A stretch of 5,531 bases of DNA. It comes from Candidatus Krumholzibacteriota bacterium. GTDB taxonomy: Bacteria; Krumholzibacteriota; Krumholzibacteriia; Krumholzibacteriales; Krumholzibacteriaceae. Made by a program: the position numbers and the translations under genes. Shown here piece after piece: positions 1-5,531 of this stretch. The stretch is taken from assembly GCA_030630165.1 (NCBI GenBank), contig DAOVNN010000200.1:1-5531 (forward strand), in the 5' to 3' direction. Under the pieces are notes generated by a model. The model made no database searches. It had not been told where the DNA came from and saw nothing but the letters and a program-made list of their open reading frames with translations. Within the stretch, counting starts at the first letter, position 1; the number at the start of each line of letters is the position of its first letter.

Positions 1-312
1 AGCCTGCGGGTAATGGAAATTCATGACATCGGCGATCTCGATCTCGGTCTGCTCCCTCGCGCCCGCGTATACCATGGCGAAGGCGACCTCCGTGCTGTGC
101 GGAGAGATCATGAAGTTGCCGGCTTTCTCCTCCGTGACCTTTTTATAGAGATCCAGGGCGAATTCGTTGTTCCGGTAGATCCGTGTCTCGAAGTCGGTGA
201 ACCTGTCGTTGTTGTCCCTGACAGGCTCCGTACCGAGATCATCCCCACATCCCTGCAGGAAGACCGCCGTAATAATGAGGATGACGAAGGAAACTTGAAT
301 AAGCCGCATCAT
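1..312 (-). CDS. Serpin-family protease inhibitor, predicted lipoprotein (5' part only)
   Basis: This is the first 104 codons of a serpin; the rest, including the reactive-centre loop, lies beyond the left edge. Serpins trap serine or cysteine proteases by a suicide mechanism. The protein starts MMRLIQ, continues with a hydrophobic signal segment (about residues 7-19) and reaches a lipobox, LQGC, at residues 19-22, so Cys22 is the likely lipidated residue. Position +2 is Gly rather than Asp, which by the usual rule favours the outer membrane. After a short polar linker comes a recognisable serpin N-terminus: NNEFALDLYKK at 48-58 (helix A), GNFMISPHS at 65-73 (the conserved N-x-x-x-SP-x-S element) and AMVYAGAREQT at 79-89 (the conserved Y-x-GA-x-x-x-T element). 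Either of two adjacent ATGs (312 or 309) could be used; GGAGGG lies 6 or 9 nt upstream. The fold is clear from family motifs, but inhibitory activity and target cannot be judged without the loop. Confidence 0.88.
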   Translation of the reverse strand, partial: MMRLIQVSFVILIITAVFLQGCGDDLGTEPVRDNNDRFTDFETRIYRNNEFALDLYKKVTEEKAGNFMISPHSTEVAFAMVYAGAREQTEIEIADVMNFHYPQA

Positions 313-318
313 CTCGAA

Positions 319-324
319 CCCTCC
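319..324 (-). promoter_or_regulatory. Ribosome binding site of the serpin gene
   Basis: The minus strand reads GGAGGG here, a strong Shine-Dalgarno match. It is 6 nt before the first ATG (312) and 9 nt before the second (309), so it supports a start at this tandem ATG pair but does not separate the two. Confidence 0.75.
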
Positions 325-360
325 AGAAAATACTGTGGATATATATGAGGTCACTATCTA

Positions 361-389
361 ATTCTATCACCGGTCCGGCAACCGTGCAA
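361..389 (-). promoter_or_regulatory. Candidate sigma70-type promoter for the serpin gene
   Basis: On the minus strand TTGCAC (384-389) and TAGAAT (361-366) are separated by exactly 17 nt. The -10 hexamer matches TATAAT at five of six positions; the -35 matches TTGACA at its first three bases. Transcription would begin near position 354, giving a leader of about 42 nt that contains the GGAGGG site. The -35 hexamer starts 4 nt after the methyltransferase stop codon, so the promoter fills the short gap. A second AT-rich stretch (TATATAT, about 340-346) could act as a -10 but has no matching -35. The call rests on spacing and hexamer similarity alone. Confidence 0.45.
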
Positions 390-393
390 CCCG

Positions 394-1359
394 TCAGCGT
401 TTTTTCAGGCAGAGATACTCGATAAACGGTCCGAAAGTAACGACAGGGATGCCCAGCGGGGAAAGCAGCCTGCCCAGCATATCCTGAAGTACGAAAGTGG
501 CAAATCTTCGCTTCAGACTGATGGAGTCTCCGTCGGGCGGTCCGGCGGGAAGGAGCCGGTTATGAGCGCTGGTGAGGTTGAGGACTTCGACGTCGTAACC
601 CGCTTCTCTCAATTGGCGCACAATACCCCGAAAGGTCAATCCGCGACGGCCCCGCGAATCGAGGTCACTCTTCTCGGTGTGTCGATTGAAAGCAACGGCG
701 TAACGATGGGCGGCGGATGAGGGCAGCCAGGACAGGAACGGCAGCCCGGTAGTATGGCGGTCGATCGGCCACAACAGATTCGGTGTCTCGCTGATAAACA
801 GCAATCCCCCACGGCGAAGCACCCTCCACGCCTCGAGCAGAACGGCCCCGCGGGTCGGGAATGGTGTGACGTGTTCCAGAACACCGTTCATCAATACAAA
901 ATCGAACTGCCCGGAAGGCAGATCGAGATCTCCGGCCTCCCTGATCAGCTGAATGCGGCGCAGGGATATCTGTGATGAGATACCGTGGTGCCTGAATCGA
1001 AGCTCCGCCATCTCGAGCGATTCAGGATCGATGTCCATTGCAGTGACTCTATTGCTGCTGTCAGCCTCCGCCAGCATCACGGTAGTGCTGCCGGTACCGC
1101 ATCCGAAATCCAGGATGTCGATGTTCTCGAGACTGGTAAATGCCCTGATCTGCCATAGAAGATCCTTTCGGAAGGTCTCGACACGCCCCCCCATATGATC
1201 GATGATCCAGCTCTCATAAGCGGGGAGTTCCTCCGCCCCTGCGTGCTGGTTCCGGACCCTTTCGAGAAACGCGGGCCCGTAATCTATCGGGTACTCGGAG
1301 CTGACTTTTGTGTTCCTGCTTCCCATATTGTCACTGATGCTATAGAAAATCAGATTCAT
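394..1359 (-). CDS. Class I SAM-dependent methyltransferase (UbiG/Methyltransf_11-like)
   Basis: This is a complete 321-residue protein (ATG at 1359, TGA at 394-396) with a Rossmann-type methyltransferase core. Motif I, DILDFGCGTGS, lies at residues 81-91 and forms the SAM glycine loop. AMDIDPES (107-114) ends strand beta-2, with Asp109 expected to bind the ribose hydroxyls. FDFVLMNGVLEHV (152-164) is motif IV, and RVLRRGGLLFISETPN (179-194) is the post-motif III strand. An insert or cap rich in Pro, Trp and His follows (about 195-225). The last 35 residues are hydrophobic, but no clear membrane helix is seen. The substrate is unknown; small molecules, lipids and glycans are typical for this group. 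The start is uncertain: GAGGG at 1370-1374 sits 10 nt before ATG 1359 but only 4 nt before an in-frame TTG at 1365, and ATG 1326 has no Shine-Dalgarno sequence. The gene follows dnaE by 33 nt and is probably co-transcribed. Its sequence looks less GC-rich than the polymerase genes (by eye). Confidence 0.87.
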   Translation of the reverse strand: MNLIFYSISDNMGSRNTKVSSEYPIDYGPAFLERVRNQHAGAEELPAYESWIIDHMGGRVETFRKDLLWQIRAFTSLENIDILDFGCGTGSTTVMLAEADSSNRVTAMDIDPESLEMAELRFRHHGISSQISLRRIQLIREAGDLDLPSGQFDFVLMNGVLEHVTPFPTRGAVLLEAWRVLRRGGLLFISETPNLLWPIDRHTTGLPFLSWLPSSAAHRYAVAFNRHTEKSDLDSRGRRGLTFRGIVRQLREAGYDVEVLNLTSAHNRLLPAGPPDGDSISLKRRFATFVLQDMLGRLLSPLGIPVVTFGPFIEYLCLKKR

Positions 1360-1369
1360 TGTCAACGCA

Positions 1370-1374
1370 CCCTC
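1370..1374 (-). promoter_or_regulatory. Ribosome binding site of the methyltransferase gene
   Basis: The minus strand reads GAGGG. The 10-nt spacing to ATG 1359 is slightly long but workable, while the 4-nt spacing to the in-frame TTG 1365 is short. This is why 1359 was preferred; the TTG start would add two residues (fMet-Thr). Confidence 0.5.
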
Positions 1375-1392
1375 GTATCAGGCGCATGCGCA

Positions 1393-4300
1393 TCAGCATC
1401 CCTTCTGCCCGAGCAACTCGACTCCACGTGCCACAACGCTCACCGCCCCGAGGTCGCTCTCGACCCGGCCCCGGATGTGATACGGCCCCCGGGCGCGAAA
1501 GAGCTCGCGGGCGACGCGCCGGTAGACCTTCGGGAAGAAGATAGCCTCGAATCGTCCGGAACGGTCGGAGAAGGTCACGAAGATCATCTCCTCCCCCTTG
1601 TCACTCGTGCGCGTCGCCTTCGCGGTGACTCTCCACCCGACCAGGTCGACATCGCTGCCGTCACGATCGTGCAGATCGGCAGAGCTGGTCAGACTCACCC
1701 GCCCGGCGAGATCACCGAGCGTCTCCTCGAACATCGTGAGCGGATGCGCCGCGACGCACATGTCGAGCGTCTCACGCTCCGCCTCGAGGCTGGATCGAAG
1801 ATCGAAGTCGGGGATCTCTGGAACGCGGTCGAGCATCGACGGGAGATCAGGCTCTATCAGGCCGTCCGCGGCACTCAGCACGCGAAGCTCCCACATCAGC
1901 TCGGGCCTGGTGCGCGCGAAGCAGGCAAACGCCCCGCACCTGATCAGCGACTCGACCTCCCTCTGCGAGGCGGGCACCCTCACGAGAAAGTCGGGCAGAG
2001 ATTCAAACGGCCGCTTCCCGACGATCGACTCTATCGTCGCCAAGGTCAGCCCTTTGACCTGCATCAGTCCCACGCGCAGCTCCCGCCCCCGCCCGTGATG
2101 ACGCACCCGGCTTGTGTTGACGCAGGGCGGCAGCAGGGCAAGCCCCATCCGCCTCGCCTCCTCGAGATACTCCTCGTAGCCATAATAGCCGCCGCCGTTG
2201 GAAAGGACAGCGGCCATGAACTCGGCCGGGTAATGCGCCTTCCACCAGGCGCTCTCGAACGACTCGAGGGCAAACGATGCCGAATGAGCCTTGCAGAAGG
2301 CGTATCCGGCAAAGGCGGCGATCTTGTGGAAGACATCCTCTGCCGTCTCGTCGGGGATCCCGCGCCCGCGCGCCCCGTGCAGAAAGGCCTCGCGGTAACT
2401 CTCCATCGTCTCCCCGTCAATGTTCTTGAACGACATGCAGCGCCGCAGCCCGTCTGCCTCGCCGTAGCTCATCCCGGCGACCGCCACGGCGAGGCGTATC
2501 ACCTGCTCCTGGTATATGAGGCAGCCGCAGGTGTCGTGCAGCACCGCGGCAACGGCCGGGTGCATAGCAGGCACCTCCTCGAGACCGAGAGCCCGGTGCA
2601 GGTAGCTGCGCTTGCCGCCGTGGCTCGATACGCCGGGGCGGATTATCGACGACAGGGCGGTGAGCACCTCGAAGTCGTCGCACCTCGCCTGGCTCATCAG
2701 CTGCATCATGATCGGCGACTCGATGTAGAAGCACCCCTCGCTCCTCCCCATCCGCAGGAGCTTCTTCGTCTCGGCATCATCGAGGTAGTCGATCCGCTCG
2801 GGATGCAGCGGCCTTCCCTCGTTCTCCTCGGCCATCGCACACGCCTCGCCGATCACGGCGAGACCCTTCTGCCCGATGATGTCGATCTTCACCAGCCCCG
2901 CCTCTTCTACATCGTACATCGACCACTGCGTTATCTCGTACCCCTTGTCGCCGCGCTGCATCGGTATCATGCCTGTGATAGGCTCGGGAGACACGACGAG
3001 CCCGCAGGGGTGTGTGGCCATGTGCCGCGGGAACCCGCCGATCTTGCGGGCAATAGCGATAAGGGTACGAAACGGCTCCTTGTCGACTGGCAGCCCCGCC
3101 GCCCTGGGGGAGACCCTCGCGAGGTGATCGAGACTGTCTATCGACGCGTAGAAGGGGATGACCCTGATGAACTGCCGTATCTCCCCCTCCGGTATCCCCA
3201 GCGCCTTCGCCGTCTCGCGAAGCGCCGAGCGGGCCCGCAGGGTGCTGAAGGTGCCGATCATCGCGACATGGTCCCTGCCGTACCGGCGGAAGATGTACTT
3301 CAGAATGATCTCGCGGTCGTCTGTGCCGAAGTCGAGATCGAAATCGGGAAGGTGCTCGCGCTCGGGATTGAGGAACCGCTCGAAGAACATGTTGTGGCGC
3401 AGCGGATTGAAATGGGTGATGCCGAGGGCGTACGAGACGAGCGAGTTGCCCGCGGACCCGCGCCCGAGGGTGCGGATCCCGCGTGAGCGGGCAAACCGTA
3501 CGATGTCCCAGCATATGAGGAAATACCCTGCGAGCCCCTTGTCCTCGATGACGGATAACTCGTGATCGATCTTCTCCATCACCGCCCGTTTCTCGTCGTA
3601 GGGGCACTCGTCCCCCATCCGTTCGCGCAGCCCGCGAAGGGCGATGCGCCGCAGCGTCGCCGGCGCACTCTCACCCGGCGGCAGGAGAAACTCGGGAAGC
3701 CTTCGACGCCCGAGGTCGAGATCGACCCGGCAGTCGTCGGCGATACGCGCCGCCTCCACGACCGGCCCTTCGTTCCCCTCGAAGACCTTCATGACACTGT
3801 AAGGCGTGCGGAAGAAAGAATCGCGCGGCACTGCCTCGCCGCGAGGCAGCGTGCCGATGGTAGTACGTGTGCGAATCGCGGTGAGCACCCTGTGGATCAT
3901 GTGCTCCTTCCCCTCGAGGAACCAGATCCCGCCGGCGGCGACAGTCTCGATGCCGAGCCGCCGCGCCGTGTCGGCTATCCTCCAGCGTTCCCGGTCACGG
4001 CCGCGCCCCGGAGCGACCGGAAGAGCAGCGCGAAGGTTGGGCAGGTGCCGAAGCCGCGTGAGCAGCAGTTTGTACGACACAAGCACGTATATGTTCTCCG
4101 ATACATTCGCCAGCGCCTCCCCGAAATCGAAATCCTCGTCGAGCTTCCGGCTCGTGACCAGCTTCGAGATCTCCGAGTACCCCGCCCGGTTGCGGGCGAG
4201 CAACACGGCGCGTAAAGGTGTAGGTCCGTCCTCACCCGTCAGCTCGGCCCCGTAGATCGGCCTGATATCAAGCTTCGCACATGCCTCCGTAAAAGGAACG

Positions 4301-4479
4301 ACCGCATGCATCGCGTCGGTATCTGTCAGCGCCAGCGACTCCATCTCGCACGCGTATGCCGCCGCGACAAGAGCCTCCACCTTTCTTGTCCCCGCGAGCA
4401 TCGAGAAATTGGAATGGACGTGCAGATGCGTAAACCTCTGCGCGAGTTCGCTCTGCGGCGGTGAAGCCGGCCTTATCAT
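1393..4479 (-). CDS. dnaE2: DNA polymerase III alpha subunit, DnaE2-like (probable error-prone C-family polymerase)
   Basis: This complete 1028-residue C-family polymerase is shorter than a replicative DnaE (about 1160) and close to DnaE2 length. A PHP domain begins with HLHVHSNFSML (18-28). The palm has GRGSAGNS at 339-346 (DnaE2 proteins typically have GRGSAANS), PDFDLDF at 378-384 with catalytic Asp381 and Asp383, and KIDIIG at 531-536 with the third Asp533. RRYGRDHVAMIGTF (398-411) and RARSALRETAKALG (415-428) also resemble DnaE2. Fingers motifs include YQEQVIRLAVAVAGMSYGEAD (656-676; it starts the nucleotide-binding fingers) and FAGYAFCKAHSASFAL (723-738). A helix-hairpin-helix region follows (about 805-855), then an OB fold (about 943-1024), where the protein stops; the tau-binding C-terminal domain of replicative DnaE is absent. 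No QLxLF-type clamp motif is evident. Several PHP metal ligands are lost (TDT at 52-54 instead of TDH). The gene starts 25 nt after the Y-family polymerase, with AAGGAA 6 nt before its ATG. A role in lesion bypass is inferred; DnaE2 rather than another short DnaE is likely, not proven. Confidence 0.9.
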   Translation of the reverse strand: MIRPASPPQSELAQRFTHLHVHSNFSMLAGTRKVEALVAAAYACEMESLALTDTDAMHAVVPFTEACAKLDIRPIYGAELTGEDGPTPLRAVLLARNRAGYSEISKLVTSRKLDEDFDFGEALANVSENIYVLVSYKLLLTRLRHLPNLRAALPVAPGRGRDRERWRIADTARRLGIETVAAGGIWFLEGKEHMIHRVLTAIRTRTTIGTLPRGEAVPRDSFFRTPYSVMKVFEGNEGPVVEAARIADDCRVDLDLGRRRLPEFLLPPGESAPATLRRIALRGLRERMGDECPYDEKRAVMEKIDHELSVIEDKGLAGYFLICWDIVRFARSRGIRTLGRGSAGNSLVSYALGITHFNPLRHNMFFERFLNPEREHLPDFDLDFGTDDREIILKYIFRRYGRDHVAMIGTFSTLRARSALRETAKALGIPEGEIRQFIRVIPFYASIDSLDHLARVSPRAAGLPVDKEPFRTLIAIARKIGGFPRHMATHPCGLVVSPEPITGMIPMQRGDKGYEITQWSMYDVEEAGLVKIDIIGQKGLAVIGEACAMAEENEGRPLHPERIDYLDDAETKKLLRMGRSEGCFYIESPIMMQLMSQARCDDFEVLTALSSIIRPGVSSHGGKRSYLHRALGLEEVPAMHPAVAAVLHDTCGCLIYQEQVIRLAVAVAGMSYGEADGLRRCMSFKNIDGETMESYREAFLHGARGRGIPDETAEDVFHKIAAFAGYAFCKAHSASFALESFESAWWKAHYPAEFMAAVLSNGGGYYGYEEYLEEARRMGLALLPPCVNTSRVRHHGRGRELRVGLMQVKGLTLATIESIVGKRPFESLPDFLVRVPASQREVESLIRCGAFACFARTRPELMWELRVLSAADGLIEPDLPSMLDRVPEIPDFDLRSSLEAERETLDMCVAAHPLTMFEETLGDLAGRVSLTSSADLHDRDGSDVDLVGWRVTAKATRTSDKGEEMIFVTFSDRSGRFEAIFFPKVYRRVARELFRARGPYHIRGRVESDLGAVSVVARGVELLGQKGC
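3827..3855. repeat. Long intragenic inverted repeat inside the dnaE2-like gene
   Basis: GGCAC (3827-3831) pairs with GTGCC (3851-3855), and TGCCTCG (3832-3838) pairs with CGAGGCA (3842-3848), leaving a CCG loop and a 2-nt bulge (3849-3850). That gives 12 perfect pairs in a 29-nt span. It codes for the T-L-P-R-G-E-A region near the end of the PHP domain. No T tract follows on either strand, so it is not an intrinsic terminator. It may be a by-product of GC-rich coding. Confidence 0.5.
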
Positions 4480-4485
4480 CAGGCG

Positions 4486-4491
4486 TTCCTT
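4486..4491 (-). promoter_or_regulatory. Ribosome binding site of dnaE2-like gene
   Basis: The minus strand reads AAGGAA, 6 nt before ATG 4479. It lies inside the 25-nt gap after the Y-family polymerase stop (TAA at 4505-4507). An ATG at 4496, closer to that stop, is out of frame with DnaE. The PHP motif starting at residue 16-18 fits the usual short N-terminal lead of the family, supporting this start. Confidence 0.6.
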
Positions 4492-4504
4492 TCCATGAGA
4501 TCCG

Positions 4505-5531
4505 TTATGACGCGGCGCGTCTCGCGGCGAGCGCCCTGCCGAACGACGGCGCCACCCCTGAAGGCATAGCGGTCCTGAGCCTGTCGAGGGCCATCTGCAC
4601 CTGGCGCGCTTTCGTTGCGGCGAGATGCCCGGGGTCGGGAAAGAGATCGATCTGCAGCGGCTCCGGCTCCACTGAAAGAGCCGCGAGGCTCACGCCCCGC
4701 ACCCTCACCCGCCGCCCGAACAGGCGGTCGAAGAGCATCCCCGCCGAGTCGAAGAGGACCGCGTCATCCGATGTAGGCGCCGCCGGCCTCATCTGGCCGT
4801 GCGCTGTCACCTCGTCGGCATAGCGCAACTCAAGGCGGAGCGACCTGGCCATCGAGCACTCAACACGAAGTTTCCCCCCGAGTTCCTCGGCAAGGACGTA
4901 GATATACGATTCGAGGAGACGGCGGTCGACTGCGTCGGGCTCGAGCACCTTTTTTATAACAAACTCCCCGTCGCCCGTGCTCCCCGCCCTCACCCTCACC
5001 GCATCCATCCCCTTCGCGCCGAGATGAAGCTTCCGTCCCCACGACCCGAAGCAGAAGGCAAGCAGCTCCTCGTCAAACCTCAGCACGTCCCCTACATTTG
5101 CTATCCCCAGCTCATGCAGTATGGGCACATGCCGCTCGCTCACGATCGGGAACCTCTCGATCGGCACAGGCGAGAGGAAGTACCGCTCGCAGCCGGGATA
5201 GACGTCGACCATGTGAGCCCGCTTCGCCTCGCGCGATGCGACATGGCTGACGAGCTTGCTCGACGCGATCCCCAGCGAGACATCAAGGCCGGTTTCTGTA
5301 CGCACCTCGCGCTTTATCGCCTTGCCCGCATCGAGAGCATGACCGAAGAGACGATTGCATCCGGTGTAGTCGGCGTACCCCTCGTCGAGGGAGACCGCCT
5401 CGACGACAGGGCTATACTTACCTATCACCGAGAAGATCGAACTGGAGACGGAGCGAAAGAGCTCCCAGTCGGGAGGCATGAATATGCCGCCGGGGCAGAG
5501 GCGCATCGCCGACGAGACGGTCATGCCGCGG
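4505..5531 (-). CDS. dinB: Y-family DNA polymerase, DinB/Pol IV-like (3' part; N-terminus off the right edge)
   Basis: The reading frame stays open to the right edge and Met at 5524 is internal: it aligns with the conserved segment before the ALKLCP-type motif (here AMRLCPGG), so roughly 50-60 N-terminal residues, with the first catalytic Asp and the steric gate, are missing. Counting from that Met, SLDEGYADYTG (45-55) is the palm catalytic motif with Asp47 and Glu48 intact; this argues against ImuB, which lacks these acids. LGIASSKLVSHVASREAKR (84-102) is the conserved substrate and DNA-contacting motif. The helix-hairpin-helix that follows (about 118-150) ends in ELGIANVGDVLRF but lacks the usual G-x-G hairpin. 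The little finger spans about 185-285. QIDLF at 291-295 (DNA 4640-4654) is a textbook beta-clamp binding pentapeptide, followed by an ALDRLR tail helix. The product would bypass DNA lesions at stalled forks. It is the first gene of the probable polymerase operon visible here; the promoter is outside the window. Confidence 0.9.
   Translation of the reverse strand, partial: RGMTVSSAMRLCPGGIFMPPDWELFRSVSSSIFSVIGKYSPVVEAVSLDEGYADYTGCNRLFGHALDAGKAIKREVRTETGLDVSLGIASSKLVSHVASREAKRAHMVDVYPGCERYFLSPVPIERFPIVSERHVPILHELGIANVGDVLRFDEELLAFCFGSWGRKLHLGAKGMDAVRVRAGSTGDGEFVIKKVLEPDAVDRRLLESYIYVLAEELGGKLRVECSMARSLRLELRYADEVTAHGQMRPAAPTSDDAVLFDSAGMLFDRLFGRRVRVRGVSLAALSVEPEPLQIDLFPDPGHLAATKARQVQMALDRLRTAMPSGVAPSFGRALAARRAAS
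4640..4654 (-). other. Beta-clamp binding motif codons (QIDLF) in the Y-family polymerase
   Basis: CAG ATC GAT CTC TTT encodes Q-I-D-L-F, matching the QL[SD]LF consensus by which Pol IV, ImuB and DnaE dock on the sliding clamp. It sits after the little finger, the place expected in this family. Confidence 0.75.

Noticed and set aside
13..348. A 111-codon open frame on the plus strand
   Set aside because: It is the complement of the serpin 5' end, whose minus-strand frame has a signal peptide, lipobox and serpin motifs plus a good ribosome binding site.
371..390. Possible terminator after the methyltransferase
   Set aside because: CAC-GGT can pair with ACC-GTG around a TGCCGG loop on the minus strand, but the stem is short and bulged and no T tract follows. 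The same bases are better explained as the promoter spacer and -35 region.
1195..3486. A 763-codon open frame on the plus strand
   Set aside because: It lies antisense to dnaE and the start of the methyltransferase. Its translation is low-complexity, rich in Arg, Pro, His and Leu, with no family motif, as expected for the complement of a GC-rich gene. The minus-strand frame contains unmistakable polymerase motifs.
2777..3607. A 276-codon open frame on the minus strand in another phase
   Set aside because: It lies wholly within dnaE, is rich in Arg and Gly, and has no recognisable domain; it is an out-of-phase shadow.
4480..4504. Search for a promoter, LexA box or terminator between the two polymerase genes
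   Set aside because: The 25-nt gap holds only the DnaE ribosome binding site; no operator-like or hairpin sequence is present.
5522..5524. ATG as the start of the Y-family polymerase
   Set aside because: The frame is open upstream to the window edge (R-G before the Met), and the following AMRLCP motif normally lies some 55 or more residues into the protein, so this Met is internal.
4505..5531. ImuB as the identity of the Y-family protein
   Set aside because: The SLDEGYAD motif keeps both catalytic acids, which ImuB proteins have lost, although the gene order and the divergent hairpin recall ImuB. The missing N-terminus leaves some doubt.

Overview
The window is a compact, moderately to highly GC-rich bacterial segment in which all four recognisable genes lie on the minus strand. 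In transcription order (right to left) they are: a Y-family (DinB/Pol IV-like) DNA polymerase whose N-terminus lies beyond the right edge; a 1028-residue C-family polymerase (DnaE2-like DNA polymerase III alpha subunit); a class I SAM-dependent methyltransferase; and a lipoprotein-type serpin that runs off the left edge. No tRNA, rRNA, mobile element or CRISPR array is visible.

Organism: a bacterial lipobox, Shine-Dalgarno sequences and the DnaE/DinB families indicate a bacterium. A lipid-anchored serpin with no Asp at +2 fits a diderm with outer-membrane lipoproteins. Serpins are sporadic in bacteria, so this may be a less-studied phylum, but the sequence does not allow placement.

Layout: positions 4505-5531 (Y-family polymerase) and 1393-4479 (DnaE) are separated by 25 nt, and DnaE and the methyltransferase (394-1359) by 33 nt. 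Neither gap holds a terminator-like hairpin, so the three are probably one transcript. The 81-nt gap at 313-393 carries a plausible sigma70-type promoter and a strong ribosome binding site for the serpin, which therefore probably starts its own transcript.

Function: the two polymerases look like a translesion-synthesis / induced-mutagenesis pair, analogous in layout to ImuB-DnaE2. The difference is that the Y-family member keeps its Asp-Glu active-site pair and so looks catalytically competent, whereas ImuB has lost its catalytic residues. It also carries a clear beta-clamp motif (QIDLF), while none is evident in the DnaE partner. The DnaE has all three palm aspartates, a PHP domain with lost metal ligands, and no tau-binding C-terminal domain, which fits an accessory error-prone polymerase rather than the replicative one. 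The methyltransferase has no known link to repair, and the serpin is probably an unrelated surface protease inhibitor. The control region of the polymerase pair, where a LexA box would be expected, lies outside the window.
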